DNA from: DATFVA01 sp963774455 | GTDB lineage: Bacteria > Bacteroidota > Ignavibacteria > Ignavibacteriales > Ignavibacteriaceae | Length of the DNA stretch: 64,000 bases | Direction: 5' to 3' | Assembly: GCA_963774455.1 (NCBI GenBank) | Contig: CAVZFD010000005.1 | Coordinates: 1,302,001 to 1,366,000 of the forward strand | Shown: positions 26,895 to 35,836 of the stretch, in pieces | Position numbering within the stretch: the stretch's first letter is position 1 | Layout of the letters: every line of letters starts with the position of its first letter | Position numbers and translations under genes: made by a program | Notes under the pieces: model-generated | Databases searched by the model: none | What the model saw: the letters and a program-made list of their open reading frames with translations, nothing else | What the model was told of the DNA's origin: nothing

Positions 26895-28028
26895 TTACCG
26901 TTTTATGTTCCTCCCCTTCCATGAAAATCTTCCTGATAAGCCTGCGATTGCAGCTATGATGATGTAAGGTACCTGAAATAGTTCGGTAATTAAGAACACA
27001 GATATTTTCTTCTTTGAAAGGAAAAGTTTCTCCCCCCTCTTCAGAATCAGGAATTCCATAAGAATCTTGATTAATAAACCAAAAGAAAGAGTAAGTGAAA
27101 AATAAAGATATCCGGATAGCAGCAAAATCGATTGTACTATTAACCCGGCATAGAAAAGAAAGATCACGATAAGTCCGGCTGTGAGTCCTGCATCTTTATA
27201 AAAGATGCTCTTGCTTGCCCACCTCCTTCTCTGGTTGAAGAAACTTCCCAGGCTAACACTCGGCCGGGTCAACACAACCGCCTCCCTCTCCGGGCAGAAT
27301 CTAACTTTATAATTTGTCTCCCTCGCAATTTTCTGCATCAGGAATTCATCATCTCCAGAAGCAAGGTGCAGGTTGTCATTTAATCCGCCGATCTCCTCGT
27401 AAACTTTTTTCCGATATGCGATGTTTGCTCCGTTGCATAGAAGGGGTCTTCCGGCTCCGATCAAGCCGGCACCCGCTAATATCAGTCCTCCGAATTCCGT
27501 ACTCTGAATTTTTGAGAACAACCCGGGTGTTTCAATAAATTCAACCGGACCTGAAACAAAAGCTGTTTCCGTATCAAAGCAGTTTATTATATTATTCAAC
27601 CAGTTTTTGTTATGAATACAATCGGCATCGGTTGTAACGATTATGTCGCCATAAGAGTTTGAGACTCCAAACTGCAGGGCATGTTTTTTATTTCCTTTCC
27701 CCGGAACTTCATCCTGCAGTCTCAAAATTCTAATGTTCGAAGCCTTCTTTGCCGATTCAGCCAGCTGAAAAGACCCATCCTCTGAATTATCGTCAACATA
27801 AATTACTTCGAACTTCGCACGTGGATACTCAAGCTGTTCGATACTCGAAATGCTGTTTAATATGTTCTTTGATTCATTTCTGAAAGGAATAATTATTGAG
27901 ATAAAATGATCCTCTTTGCCGTTCCGGGAAATCAGTGTAATTTTCCCCAGCCCTTTATAAATTTTTAAGAGGAAGAAAAGATAGAATAAGGCAGGTAGTA
28001 TAAATAATATTAGCAGTAAAATTATCAT
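26895..28028 (-). CDS. Membrane glycosyltransferase, family 2
   Basis: A 377-residue GT-A-fold transferase with an N-terminal membrane helix and three or so C-terminal helices. Nucleotide-sugar binding and catalysis are marked by SIIIPFRNE (44-52), VDD near 78-80, the D-x-D in TTDADC (134-136), GDDEF (225-229) and QRRRW (266-270), the last two typical of processive or lipid-linked GT2 enzymes. Sugar and acceptor are unknown. Its start overlaps the end of the flippase-like gene by four bases, so it is the last gene of a three-gene unit with that protein and the radical SAM protein. Confidence 0.92.
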   Translation of the reverse strand: MIILLLILFILPALFYLFFLLKIYKGLGKITLISRNGKEDHFISIIIPFRNESKNILNSISSIEQLEYPRAKFEVIYVDDNSEDGSFQLAESAKKASNIRILRLQDEVPGKGNKKHALQFGVSNSYGDIIVTTDADCIHNKNWLNNIINCFDTETAFVSGPVEFIETPGLFSKIQSTEFGGLILAGAGLIGAGRPLLCNGANIAYRKKVYEEIGGLNDNLHLASGDDEFLMQKIARETNYKVRFCPEREAVVLTRPSVSLGSFFNQRRRWASKSIFYKDAGLTAGLIVIFLFYAGLIVQSILLLSGYLYFSLTLSFGLLIKILMEFLILKRGEKLFLSKKKISVFLITELFQVPYIIIAAIAGLSGRFSWKGRNIKR

Positions 28029-28975
28029 TTTTTCTTCGACAAAAATACCAAACCTATAATGGCGGGTAATAAAATATTAATCAGGAATAGAAATATAGAA
28101 GCATTGAATCCGGCCGCAGCGGTGACTCCCACCTTTCGTAAGAAATAAACCGATGCTCCTTCGCGGATTCCAAGCTCACCGAAGGAAACGGAAGGGATAA
28201 GGGTCTTTGCAAACATCACCAGGTTCCCGCTCCATACATAATTCAGATAATCATTATGATGAGAAAATGCGCATACAAGAAGTGCAAATTGTACTATGAA
28301 ACAGGTATAAAAAAGAAAGGATAGCAAAGTCAGCTTCAGTCTGAATTTGTAGCCGCTGTTCTTAAGAATTGTAAGTCCTGAAAAAAGATCCCTGCTCCAT
28401 TCCCGGCGGTTCAATACTTTTTTTATAAACGGCCTTAATACAACACCACTCATCAGAAGATACGATAAGAGCGCAAAAAGGGATACTATCAAAATAGTAT
28501 CCAGGATTCCAATTTTTATAAAAAGCAGGAAAGAAACTAATCCTGTTAAAAAGACAATAAGCAGACTAAAGAGTTTATCGATGAGAACTGCAGAAGCAAC
28601 AATAAGCAGCGGCTTGCCGTTAAATGGAATTGCGCGACCCGCATATTCACCGATCCTGGCAGGGGTAAATGAACCTGCTGTAAATCCATAAAACAGCGAG
28701 TAGATAATTTTACCCCGATCATATTCATTCAGGAAATGACCGCAAACAAGTTTCCACTTCCGATATTGGAGGTAAATATTAACGAAGCTAAGCAGGAACG
28801 CAGCAGAAATAAAAAATTTATCAGCATTTTTGAATACTGAAATAGTCCGGCTAAAATTCACTGAATAAAGTATGAATGTCAGCAGACCTGCAGCAATTAA
28901 TATCTTCATAATCACCAGAAACTGGCTCCGGTTTTTTAAATATACATTCTTTACTACAAGGATTGCTTCTGCCAT
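28025..28975 (-). CDS. Lysylphosphatidylglycerol synthase-like/flippase-like membrane protein
   Basis: A 316-residue polytopic membrane protein with about eight hydrophobic segments. Segments such as FYGFTAGSFTPARIGEYAGRA and KTLIPSVSFGELGIREGASVYF match the UPF0104/LPG_synthase_TM (MprF N-terminal, AglD-like) family, members of which are flippase-like and often stand next to glycosyltransferases. Its ATG overlaps the stop of the radical SAM gene (TAATG) and its own end overlaps the GT2 gene, so all three should be made together. A role in moving a glycolipid or isoprenoid-linked sugar is an inference. Confidence 0.9.
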   Translation of the reverse strand: MAEAILVVKNVYLKNRSQFLVIMKILIAAGLLTFILYSVNFSRTISVFKNADKFFISAAFLLSFVNIYLQYRKWKLVCGHFLNEYDRGKIIYSLFYGFTAGSFTPARIGEYAGRAIPFNGKPLLIVASAVLIDKLFSLLIVFLTGLVSFLLFIKIGILDTILIVSLFALLSYLLMSGVVLRPFIKKVLNRREWSRDLFSGLTILKNSGYKFRLKLTLLSFLFYTCFIVQFALLVCAFSHHNDYLNYVWSGNLVMFAKTLIPSVSFGELGIREGASVYFLRKVGVTAAAGFNASIFLFLINILLPAIIGLVFLSKKK

Positions 28976-29991
28976 TATTGCTCTATTTCCAGTATATTCA
29001 TTTTCATTCCCTCAGTACAGTTGGAACACATACCAACTCCTTTTCTGTCATTCAAAACCTTCTGTCTGAACTTTTTGTATTCATCAGAAGTCCACACACT
29101 TTTAAAACCATTGCCATTTAACTTCCCGAGCTCAAAGTCTGCATCTTTATCAAAACAGCACGGCACAACCCTTCCATCCCATGTAATAACGGAGGTGCGC
29201 CAGAGGGCAAAACATTTATTTTTCAATTTCCCCTTCACTTTAAGTTTGCCGCTTCCTGCCTCATACCGACTGTACTTCTGGTTCTCAGGCAGGAAGTGAA
29301 GCGCGTTCTTGTATGAGGATACCTGCATCGTCTTGAATACTACCTTATCAACTCCAGCCTCCCTGCCATATTCCAGAACCTTATCAAGCAGGTGTTCATT
29401 TTGTTTCATTACAATGAACTGCAGCTCTACAAAAGGTTTTTTAAGACCGCGGTCTTTTTTTCTTCCCGTCAGTGCACGCAGACCCGCATCAGCCTGAACA
29501 AAGGTTCCTCCAACACGGTAATTCTGATATGACTTTTCATCAAGTCCGTCCATAGAATATATTATCTTGTCAGGTGCGTTATCAAGTATCTCATCGGCAT
29601 TATTATCATTTATGAAATGTCCATTCGTACTTATAGAAACGTACATGTTTTTTTTCTGCGCGTAGCTTATCATCTGCGGGAGTTTTTTATTAATATAAGG
29701 TTCTCCCTGGAAAAAAAGCTGAAGATAAAATCCATCCCGGCAGATCTCGTCAACAAGTTTTTCGAAGAACTCTGGTTTCATAAGACCGAGCGGACGGGTA
29801 AGGCTTCCCAGTCCTGATGGGCACTCGGGACATTTGAGGTTGCAGTGGTTAGTCGGTTCAATGGAATAGCTTACGGGCATTCCCCCGACAATAGGCCTTT
29901 TTAATATCACCGAGATATTATAGGATAACAATATTTTCAGCGAATTAATGAACCTTCTTAAGGTAAAGTATTTCAGAAGATTTATTTCCAT
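28975..29991 (-). CDS. Radical SAM/SPASM domain protein
   Basis: A 338-residue radical SAM enzyme. The [4Fe-4S]-SAM motif is Cys50-x3-Cys54-x2-Cys57 (NHCNLKCPECPSG). The C-terminal SPASM region has VPCCFDKDADFELGKL and MCSNCTEG, which would bind auxiliary clusters. Such proteins modify peptides, lipids or small molecules; related ones next to flippase-like and GT2 proteins are often in lipid or glycan pathways. The substrate here is unknown. It is the first gene of a tightly overlapping three-gene unit. A 160-base spacer separates it from divergent bshC. Confidence 0.9.
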   Translation of the reverse strand: MEINLLKYFTLRRFINSLKILLSYNISVILKRPIVGGMPVSYSIEPTNHCNLKCPECPSGLGSLTRPLGLMKPEFFEKLVDEICRDGFYLQLFFQGEPYINKKLPQMISYAQKKNMYVSISTNGHFINDNNADEILDNAPDKIIYSMDGLDEKSYQNYRVGGTFVQADAGLRALTGRKKDRGLKKPFVELQFIVMKQNEHLLDKVLEYGREAGVDKVVFKTMQVSSYKNALHFLPENQKYSRYEAGSGKLKVKGKLKNKCFALWRTSVITWDGRVVPCCFDKDADFELGKLNGNGFKSVWTSDEYKKFRQKVLNDRKGVGMCSNCTEGMKMNILEIEQ

Positions 29992-30149
29992 TATCCCTTT
30001 TAATTTATACGAGAAAATAATTAATTGTGGGAAGTTTACAAAAGAAGAACCGAATTAACGTGTCGGGGAATAGAGCTGACTCGTGAGATTTGTTAGGAAA
30101 ACGAGTTTTTCTTACTTTTCCTTTCAAAATTAATAAAGAATGGTGCAGG

Positions 30150-31774
30150 ATGTTCATAAATTATGCTGATCTTCCGGGTCAACATCAGTTATTTACTGAT
30201 TACCTCTACAATTTCGACAAGGTAAAGGGTTATTATAAATATAACTTCCGGGATAAGGAAGAGTATATTAAACTCTTCAAAAAAAGAGCAGAAATGCAGG
30301 GTGAAAATCGCGGCGCCTTATCCAGTATACTGCAAAATCAGTACCGGGAAGGCAGATTTCCGATAAAACCAGCAAGAATTTGTCGCTTCTACAGGAAAAA
30401 ACAACGCTTGCCGTTGTTACGGGTCAACAGCTGGGAATCCTTGGTGGACCCCTCTACACTTTTTATAAAATTATAACCGCAGTTAAGCTGTGCAATAATC
30501 TCAACGAGAGATACGACGATTATACTTTTATCCCGGTGTTCTGGCTTGAAGGAGACGATCACGATTTCGACGAGGTGAAATCGATTAATATTATTGATGA
30601 GGCTAATAACCTTAAGAAAATATCCTATGTGGATGAGATGCCCGAAGAGGAGAATAAGGGAAGCGTCGGATTCCTCAAACTTAATCCCGATATAAACCGG
30701 TTTTTCGATGAGCTTAATACAGAACTGAGAGATACAGAATTTAAAGGCGATATTCTCTCAAAATTAAAATCCTTTTATTCGGAAGGAAGAACTTTCAAAG
30801 ACGCGTTCCGCGATCTTATTTTCTGGCTTTTTGATGAATACGGACTCGTGATATTCGATCCGCAGGATACTGAAGTAAAAAAGTTGTTAACCCCGGTTTT
30901 CAAAAAAGAGATATCGGGTTTCAGAGCTCATTCGGAAAAGCTTGTTAATGTTAGTGCCAAACTTGAAGAAGAATATCATGCCCAGGTTAAAGTAAGAGCC
31001 ATCAACCTTTTTTTCCACACTGATGAGGGAAGGTATCTTATTGAACCTGTGGAAAATGATTTCCGGCTAAAGAGGAAACGTAAAAAGTTTACTTACGATG
31101 AACTGCAGTCACTCATCGAAAAGGAACCCGAACGTTTTTCTCCCAATGTTCTTCTGCGGCCCATATGCCAGGATTATCTTCTGCCAACCGCCTTTTATAT
31201 CGGGGGACCGGGTGAAATATCATATTTCGCCCAGGTAACTCCTCTCTACAGCATTTACCAGGTTGAACCTCCTATAATATATCCGAGATCCTCAGCAACC
31301 ATCCTGGAAAAGAATATCAGCTCTCTCCTTGAGAAATATGAGCTAAGCCTGGAAGAGGTATTCACCGACCCGGATATACTGAAAAATAAAGTCCTTGGGA
31401 TTATATCGCCTAATTCACTGGATGACATTTTCAGCCAGGTATCGAATGAAATCGAACTGACTTATGACAAACTTAAGGAAAAGCTTTTTGAATTCGATAA
31501 AACAGTTGCAGATGCCAGTACAAAATACAGACAGAAAAGCATCCATTATCTTGATGAATTAAAAGGTAAAGCTCTCGATGCGCAAAAGAAAAAGCATGAA
31601 GTGACTCTAAGGCAGATTGATAAATTAAATACTGCAATCTTCCCTGCTTCAAACCTGCAGGAAAGGGAGTTGAACTTTATTTATTTTGCAAACCGTTACG
31701 GGACAGATTTCATCAAGACAATATTTAACGAGCTTTCAATAAATAAGTTCGAGCACCAGGGAATTAAACTTTAA
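30150..31774 (+). pseudogene. bshC: Bacillithiol synthase BshC, interrupted by a -1 frameshift
   Basis: BshC adds cysteine to glucosaminyl-malate, the last step of bacillithiol synthesis. The N-terminal part (from the ATG at 30150: INYADLPGQHQLFTDYLYNF) and the rest (TLAVVTGQQLGILGGPLYTFYK, PVFWLEGDDHDF, then the C-terminal coiled coil) lie in two frames. The switch falls at 30346-30352 in CGGGAAGG: one missing G or A would restore QYRERQISDKTSKN or a near variant. Repaired, the protein has 541 residues, the usual BshC length. Upstream codons in the first frame would give a longer N-terminus unlike the family. No other frame damage is visible, so sequencing error is possible. bshA and bshB are not in this window. 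Confidence 0.9.
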
Positions 31775-32874
31775 ACGATCGCCTCTTCAGTCCCGGAATC
31801 GAAAAAATGAAGCTTACCATTATCGAATATAAGCTTCCTTATTGACCCTGCGGGAGGCTCTTCACGGGCAGGAACTCTCGCAACAAACTGCATATCATCA
31901 AGCTGGAAGTATAGGAATATCTCATTTCCCATTGGTTCAACTACATCAAGTGTTACATCCAGGTGCTGAACGTTATCCCTGTCCGAAGATACAGCATCAT
32001 GAATATCTTCAGGTCGTATACCCATCCAGACTTCTTTGTTAACAAACTTCCGGAGACTATCAGATATATTTCCGGGAAGATCTATTTTAAGGTCGCCGCC
32101 TGAACTCGTGAATGATGTAGCACTGCCGTTCTCTATTTTTCCTTTTATGAAGTTCATCGACGGACTGCCGATAAATCCGGCAACAAACCTGTTTACCGGT
32201 TTATTATAAAGATTTAACGGTGTATCAATCTGATTGATTATTCCGTCTTTCATAATTACAATCCTATCACCCATCGTCATCGCTTCTGTCTGATCATGAG
32301 TTACATATATCATCGTTGCTCCAAGAGTCTGATGCAGCTTTGAGATCTCCGTACGCATCTGTACCCTTAACTTGGCGTCCAGGTTGCTCAGGGGCTCATC
32401 AAATAAAAATACTTTTGGTTTTCTTACTATGGCTCTGCCCACCGCCACTCGCTGCCTCTGCCCTCCCGACAATGCCTTTGGTTTTCTGTCAAGATAGTCT
32501 TCTAGTCCCAGTATCCTAGCAGCCTCATTAACCCTTTCCCTTATCTCATTCTTATCAAACTTCCTGAGCTTCAGACCGAATGCCATATTTTCATATACAC
32601 TCATATGAGGGTAAAGAGCATAATTCTGGAATACCATGGCTATATCCCTGTCTTTCGGCGATACATCATTAACTTTTTTGCCGTCAATAAACAATTCACC
32701 TTCGGTTATTTCCTCAAGACCGGCAATCATCCGCAGAGTAGTGGATTTACCGCATCCGGAGGGACCGACAAGAACAACAAATTCTTTGTCTTTAACCTCA
32801 ATGTTTATGTCTTTAGCAGCCAGCTGACCGCCTTCATAAACTTTGGTTACATTTTTAAGTACAACTTCAGCCAT
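31771..32874 (-). CDS. ABC transporter ATP-binding protein, MalK/UgpC type
   Basis: A 367-residue ATPase of the carbohydrate-uptake family: Walker A GPSGCGKST (37-45), Q-loop MVFQNYALYPH, signature LSGGQRQRVAVGRA, Walker B VFLFDEPLSNLDAK, then a C-terminal regulatory OB/TOBE domain (about 240-360) typical of MalK and UgpC. No permease or binding protein is nearby; such orphan ATPases can energise several importers (as MsmK does in some Firmicutes), so the substrate is open. It is the last gene of a leftward housekeeping operon, overlapping aroA by eight bases, and converges with bshC with a four-base overlap. Confidence 0.92.
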   Translation of the reverse strand: MAEVVLKNVTKVYEGGQLAAKDINIEVKDKEFVVLVGPSGCGKSTTLRMIAGLEEITEGELFIDGKKVNDVSPKDRDIAMVFQNYALYPHMSVYENMAFGLKLRKFDKNEIRERVNEAARILGLEDYLDRKPKALSGGQRQRVAVGRAIVRKPKVFLFDEPLSNLDAKLRVQMRTEISKLHQTLGATMIYVTHDQTEAMTMGDRIVIMKDGIINQIDTPLNLYNKPVNRFVAGFIGSPSMNFIKGKIENGSATSFTSSGGDLKIDLPGNISDSLRKFVNKEVWMGIRPEDIHDAVSSDRDNVQHLDVTLDVVEPMGNEIFLYFQLDDMQFVARVPAREEPPAGSIRKLIFDNGKLHFFDSGTEEAIV

Positions 32875-34156
32875 AACTTACCTGGTTTAATTGTTTAAGG
32901 AATCCGGGGTTAGATATTTTAACACAATCAAAATTATTAACTTTCCCGCCGTCTTTCAATACAGATGATAAAATACCGAGGGCCATAGCAATACGGTGAT
33001 CATCGTAGCTGGCGAATACAGGATTATTTTTTGTTATGCGGCCTGCTATTAAAAATCCGTCCTCATATTCCTCAATATCGAGCCCGGTTAACCTCAGGTT
33101 TTCACAAACGGCTTTTATTCTATCGCTTTCTTTGAACCTTAGTTCTTTTGCCGTCCTTATTTCAAAATCACCTTCAGCAAAGATGCCTGCAACTGCAAGA
33201 ACAGGAATTTCATCTATAAAGTTTACGACCGGATAATCTTCGAGGTTTATATTCTTTAGTACGCTGCTTTTAACGTGCACATCGCCATAAATTTCACCGG
33301 AATTTTCTTTCTGGTTGAGCATATGAATATCTCCGCCCATTTTAATCAGAATTTCAAGAATTCCGGTTCTGGAAGTATTCAGAGAAACATCTTTTACTAA
33401 AAGTTCCGAATCTTTCGACAATAAAGTAAGGATTATAAAGTATACTGCGGTGGATATATCTCCGGGTATAAAAAACTGTTTCGGTTCAGGATAATTTTCC
33501 CTCGAAACATAAGAATAATATTTTCCATTCTTCACTTCAGTTTTAAGTCCCAGCATATTTTCAGTATGGTTCCTTGAAGGCCGGTTTTCTATAACTGTGG
33601 TGATACCCTCAGTATGTAATCCCGCAAGCAAAACTGCACTTTTAACGTGTGCACTGGCAACAGGAAGTTCATAGTTTATATGATTAAGTCCTTCTGACGG
33701 AAAAATATTCAGGGGAAGAGTGGAATCCGGTGTGGCTGTAATTTTAGCACCCATCGATGTTAGAGGCACTATAATTCTTTTCATCGGTCTGGAAGAAAGT
33801 GACCTGTCGCCTATTATCGTTGTCTCAAAATCCTGTGCTGCTAAAATTCCCGTAATTAATCTTGCAAGTGTACCGGAGTTGCCGGCATCGAGAGGAACAG
33901 AGGACCTGGTCAATCCCTTGAATCCTTTTCCCTCAATCAAAAAAGCATCTCCCCTCTTCTCAATGGAGACGCCAAGCTGCCTGAAACACTTTACACTCGA
34001 TACAACATCTTCTCCTATAGAGAGATTTGTAATTTTTGATGTGCCTTCAGCCAATGAGGAAAGCATAACTGCCCTGTGCGAAATTGATTTATCACCGGGA
34101 AGATTAAGCTCGCCCCTGATTTTCGAAATCTTTTTGAAGGCTTGTGTACTACTCAT
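32867..34156 (-). CDS. aroA: 3-phosphoshikimate 1-carboxyvinyltransferase (EPSP synthase)
   Basis: Sixth step of the shikimate pathway: transfers enolpyruvate from PEP to shikimate-3-phosphate. The substrate-binding segments LPGDKSISHRAVML, DAGNSGTLARLITG, and LRFKESDRI are intact; the last contains the catalytic Lys and Glu region. 429 residues, normal length, two-domain inside-out barrel expected. It overlaps trmH by four bases and the ABC ATPase by eight, so it is cotranscribed. Confidence 0.96.
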   Translation of the reverse strand: MSSTQAFKKISKIRGELNLPGDKSISHRAVMLSSLAEGTSKITNLSIGEDVVSSVKCFRQLGVSIEKRGDAFLIEGKGFKGLTRSSVPLDAGNSGTLARLITGILAAQDFETTIIGDRSLSSRPMKRIIVPLTSMGAKITATPDSTLPLNIFPSEGLNHINYELPVASAHVKSAVLLAGLHTEGITTVIENRPSRNHTENMLGLKTEVKNGKYYSYVSRENYPEPKQFFIPGDISTAVYFIILTLLSKDSELLVKDVSLNTSRTGILEILIKMGGDIHMLNQKENSGEIYGDVHVKSSVLKNINLEDYPVVNFIDEIPVLAVAGIFAEGDFEIRTAKELRFKESDRIKAVCENLRLTGLDIEEYEDGFLIAGRITKNNPVFASYDDHRIAMALGILSSVLKDGGKVNNFDCVKISNPGFLKQLNQVSYG

Positions 34157-34740
34157 TTTTTAAGCCAATCCTCTGCTTTTTCAAGTAACTCTTCATTTAA
34201 TTCCCCGGAATTATACATCCCTTTTGCCAGTCTCTGTCGTAATGCTTCGTAAAGAATAACTGCAGATGCAACTGATACATTGAGACTCTGAACCATGCCG
34301 AACATCGGGATCATAAATGTTTCATCCGCTGCTTCTGCAGCTTCTTCAGTTACGCCTCGATGTTCATTTCCCAGAACTACAGCAGACTTTTCAGTGAGGT
34401 CCAGGTCAAAAAGACTCAGTGAATCTGCGTTTAGCGCCGAGGCATAAATTTTAAATCCCTCTGAACGAAGGCTGGAATAGCATTCATCAATGGTTTTGTA
34501 TTTTTCTTTCTCAACCCATTTAAAAGCAGAAGCCGATGATTTTTTCCCTATTTTTGGAAACTTTTCAACGTTATAAACAAGTGAAACTCCAGGCACACCC
34601 ACAGCATCGCAGGTTCTGAAAATCGCGCTCACATTATGAGGGTCGTGAATATTTTCAATAACCACCCTCAGGGTATCCTGGCGTGCGCTCAGGACCCTGT
34701 TGATTTTTGCGGTTCGTTTTTCAGTCCTTGTACTTTTCAC
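34153..34740 (-). CDS. trmH: SpoU/TrmH family RNA 2'-O-methyltransferase
   Basis: A SPOUT-fold methyltransferase of 195 residues. Motif 1 region NIHDPHNVSAIFRTCDAVGV, motif 2 VVLGNEHRGV and motif 3 MVQSLNVSVASAVILYEALRQ form the knotted SAM site. The close match at the N-terminus (RVVIENIHDPHN) and a short C-terminal helix favour TrmH, which methylates G18 of tRNA, over rRNA enzymes; that choice is likely but not certain. Four-base overlaps join it to both neighbours. Confidence 0.88.
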   Translation of the reverse strand: MKSTRTEKRTAKINRVLSARQDTLRVVIENIHDPHNVSAIFRTCDAVGVPGVSLVYNVEKFPKIGKKSSASAFKWVEKEKYKTIDECYSSLRSEGFKIYASALNADSLSLFDLDLTEKSAVVLGNEHRGVTEEAAEAADETFMIPMFGMVQSLNVSVASAVILYEALRQRLAKGMYNSGELNEELLEKAEDWLKK

Positions 34741-34970
34741 TGACTGCTTTTATTAAACACTAGCTTGTAAACTGTTTTATTTTTTAGCGAGCGGGCTCTG
34801 TCAATTTTAAATTTCTCTTTTGAATCAATTTTGAGATAATAAGCTGCAAGATCCGTTATTTTAGCCATAACGGTATCTTCATCATGAGCCCACGATTCAC
34901 ATCCTTTTATTCCTGGTATTTCAGCAGTATACCCGTCATCTGTCTTCATTACAATAATATCCAGTATCAT
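34737..34970 (-). CDS. Small HicB/UPF0150-like protein without a HicA partner
   Basis: A 77-residue protein whose first part (DIIVMKTDDGYTAEIPGIKGCESWAHDEDTVMAKITDLAAYYL) has the HicB-type fold pattern: a strand, G-Y-x-A-E-I-P-G, G-C-x-S-x-G/A-D-T, then a helix. HicB proteins are usually antitoxins, but the HicA toxin and the DNA-binding C-terminus are absent here; instead the tail is basic. It overlaps trmH by four bases inside a housekeeping operon, so a toxin-antitoxin role is doubtful. Function unknown. Confidence 0.8.
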   Translation of the reverse strand: MILDIIVMKTDDGYTAEIPGIKGCESWAHDEDTVMAKITDLAAYYLKIDSKEKFKIDRARSLKNKTVYKLVFNKSSQ

Positions 34971-34983
34971 ACGTTATTTCTGA

Positions 34984-35835
34984 TTATGATTCACCGAGAA
35001 CGATTTTAACGCTTGCGCTTGCACCTATACGATCTGCCCCGCTGGCAACCATCGCTTCTGCATCCTCACGCGACCGAATGCCTCCGGATGCTTTAACACC
35101 CATACCTGCACCCACTACGTATTTCATCAATGCAACGTCACCGACCGTCGCCCCTCCTTTGGAAAATCCTGTTGATGTCTTAACAAAATCAGCACCGGCT
35201 TTCTTAACCAGAACACAGGCTTTTATTTTCTCTTCGTCTGTGAGCAAAGCCGTTTCAAGGATCACCTTGGAAATAACATGATGTTTCCTGGCTGTTTGAA
35301 CCACCTGGAAGATATCATTGTAAACATAATCATAGTCTCCGGCTTTCAGTCTGCCTATATTGATCACCATATCCACTTCCGCCGCACCACTAGCGATTGC
35401 CTGTTCCGTCTCAAACTTTTTCACTTCAGTCGTTGTAGCGCCAAGAGGGAAACCGATTACCGTACATACTTTCACTTCACTCCCGTTAAGCAGCCCGCTG
35501 CACAACGGCACAAAGGAAGGATTAACACACACAGATGCAAAATTATATTTCCTTGCTTCACCGCATAAATTAGTTATATCTTCAGGAGTAGCGTCGGGTT
35601 TTAATACAGTGTGATCAATCATCCCTGCTATTTTCTTATCCTGCAGAACATGCCCTACACCTATGCCTGCAGAGATTCTTTCTGCACCCACATTGACAAT
35701 ATTATTCACAGCTTTGGGCTGAGTAACTACATTTGTTTCCCATCCTTTGCAGGATTCTGTCTTGCAGTAGAAATCCCGTAAAGTCTTCTCTAAAAATTCC
35801 TGCGATACTTCTTCCGTTGATATATCCGGTTTCAT
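34984..35835 (-). CDS. deoC: Deoxyribose-phosphate aldolase
   Basis: Cleaves 2-deoxyribose-5-phosphate to glyceraldehyde-3-phosphate and acetaldehyde. The Schiff-base lysine is Lys219 in VKTSTGF, with Lys248 in VKASGGIR and the segment DHTVLKPDAT near residue 75. The barrel is preceded by about 65 extra residues of unknown role, which include several cysteines. The frame is open further upstream into folD, but the ATG at 35835 directly after the folD stop is the natural start (283 residues). Confidence 0.94.
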   Translation of the reverse strand: MKPDISTEEVSQEFLEKTLRDFYCKTESCKGWETNVVTQPKAVNNIVNVGAERISAGIGVGHVLQDKKIAGMIDHTVLKPDATPEDITNLCGEARKYNFASVCVNPSFVPLCSGLLNGSEVKVCTVIGFPLGATTTEVKKFETEQAIASGAAEVDMVINIGRLKAGDYDYVYNDIFQVVQTARKHHVISKVILETALLTDEEKIKACVLVKKAGADFVKTSTGFSKGGATVGDVALMKYVVGAGMGVKASGGIRSREDAEAMVASGADRIGASASVKIVLGES

Positions 35836-35836
35836 A

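Noticed and set aside
34737..34970. Toxin-antitoxin system
   Set aside because: Only a HicB-like half is seen; no toxin gene lies on either side.
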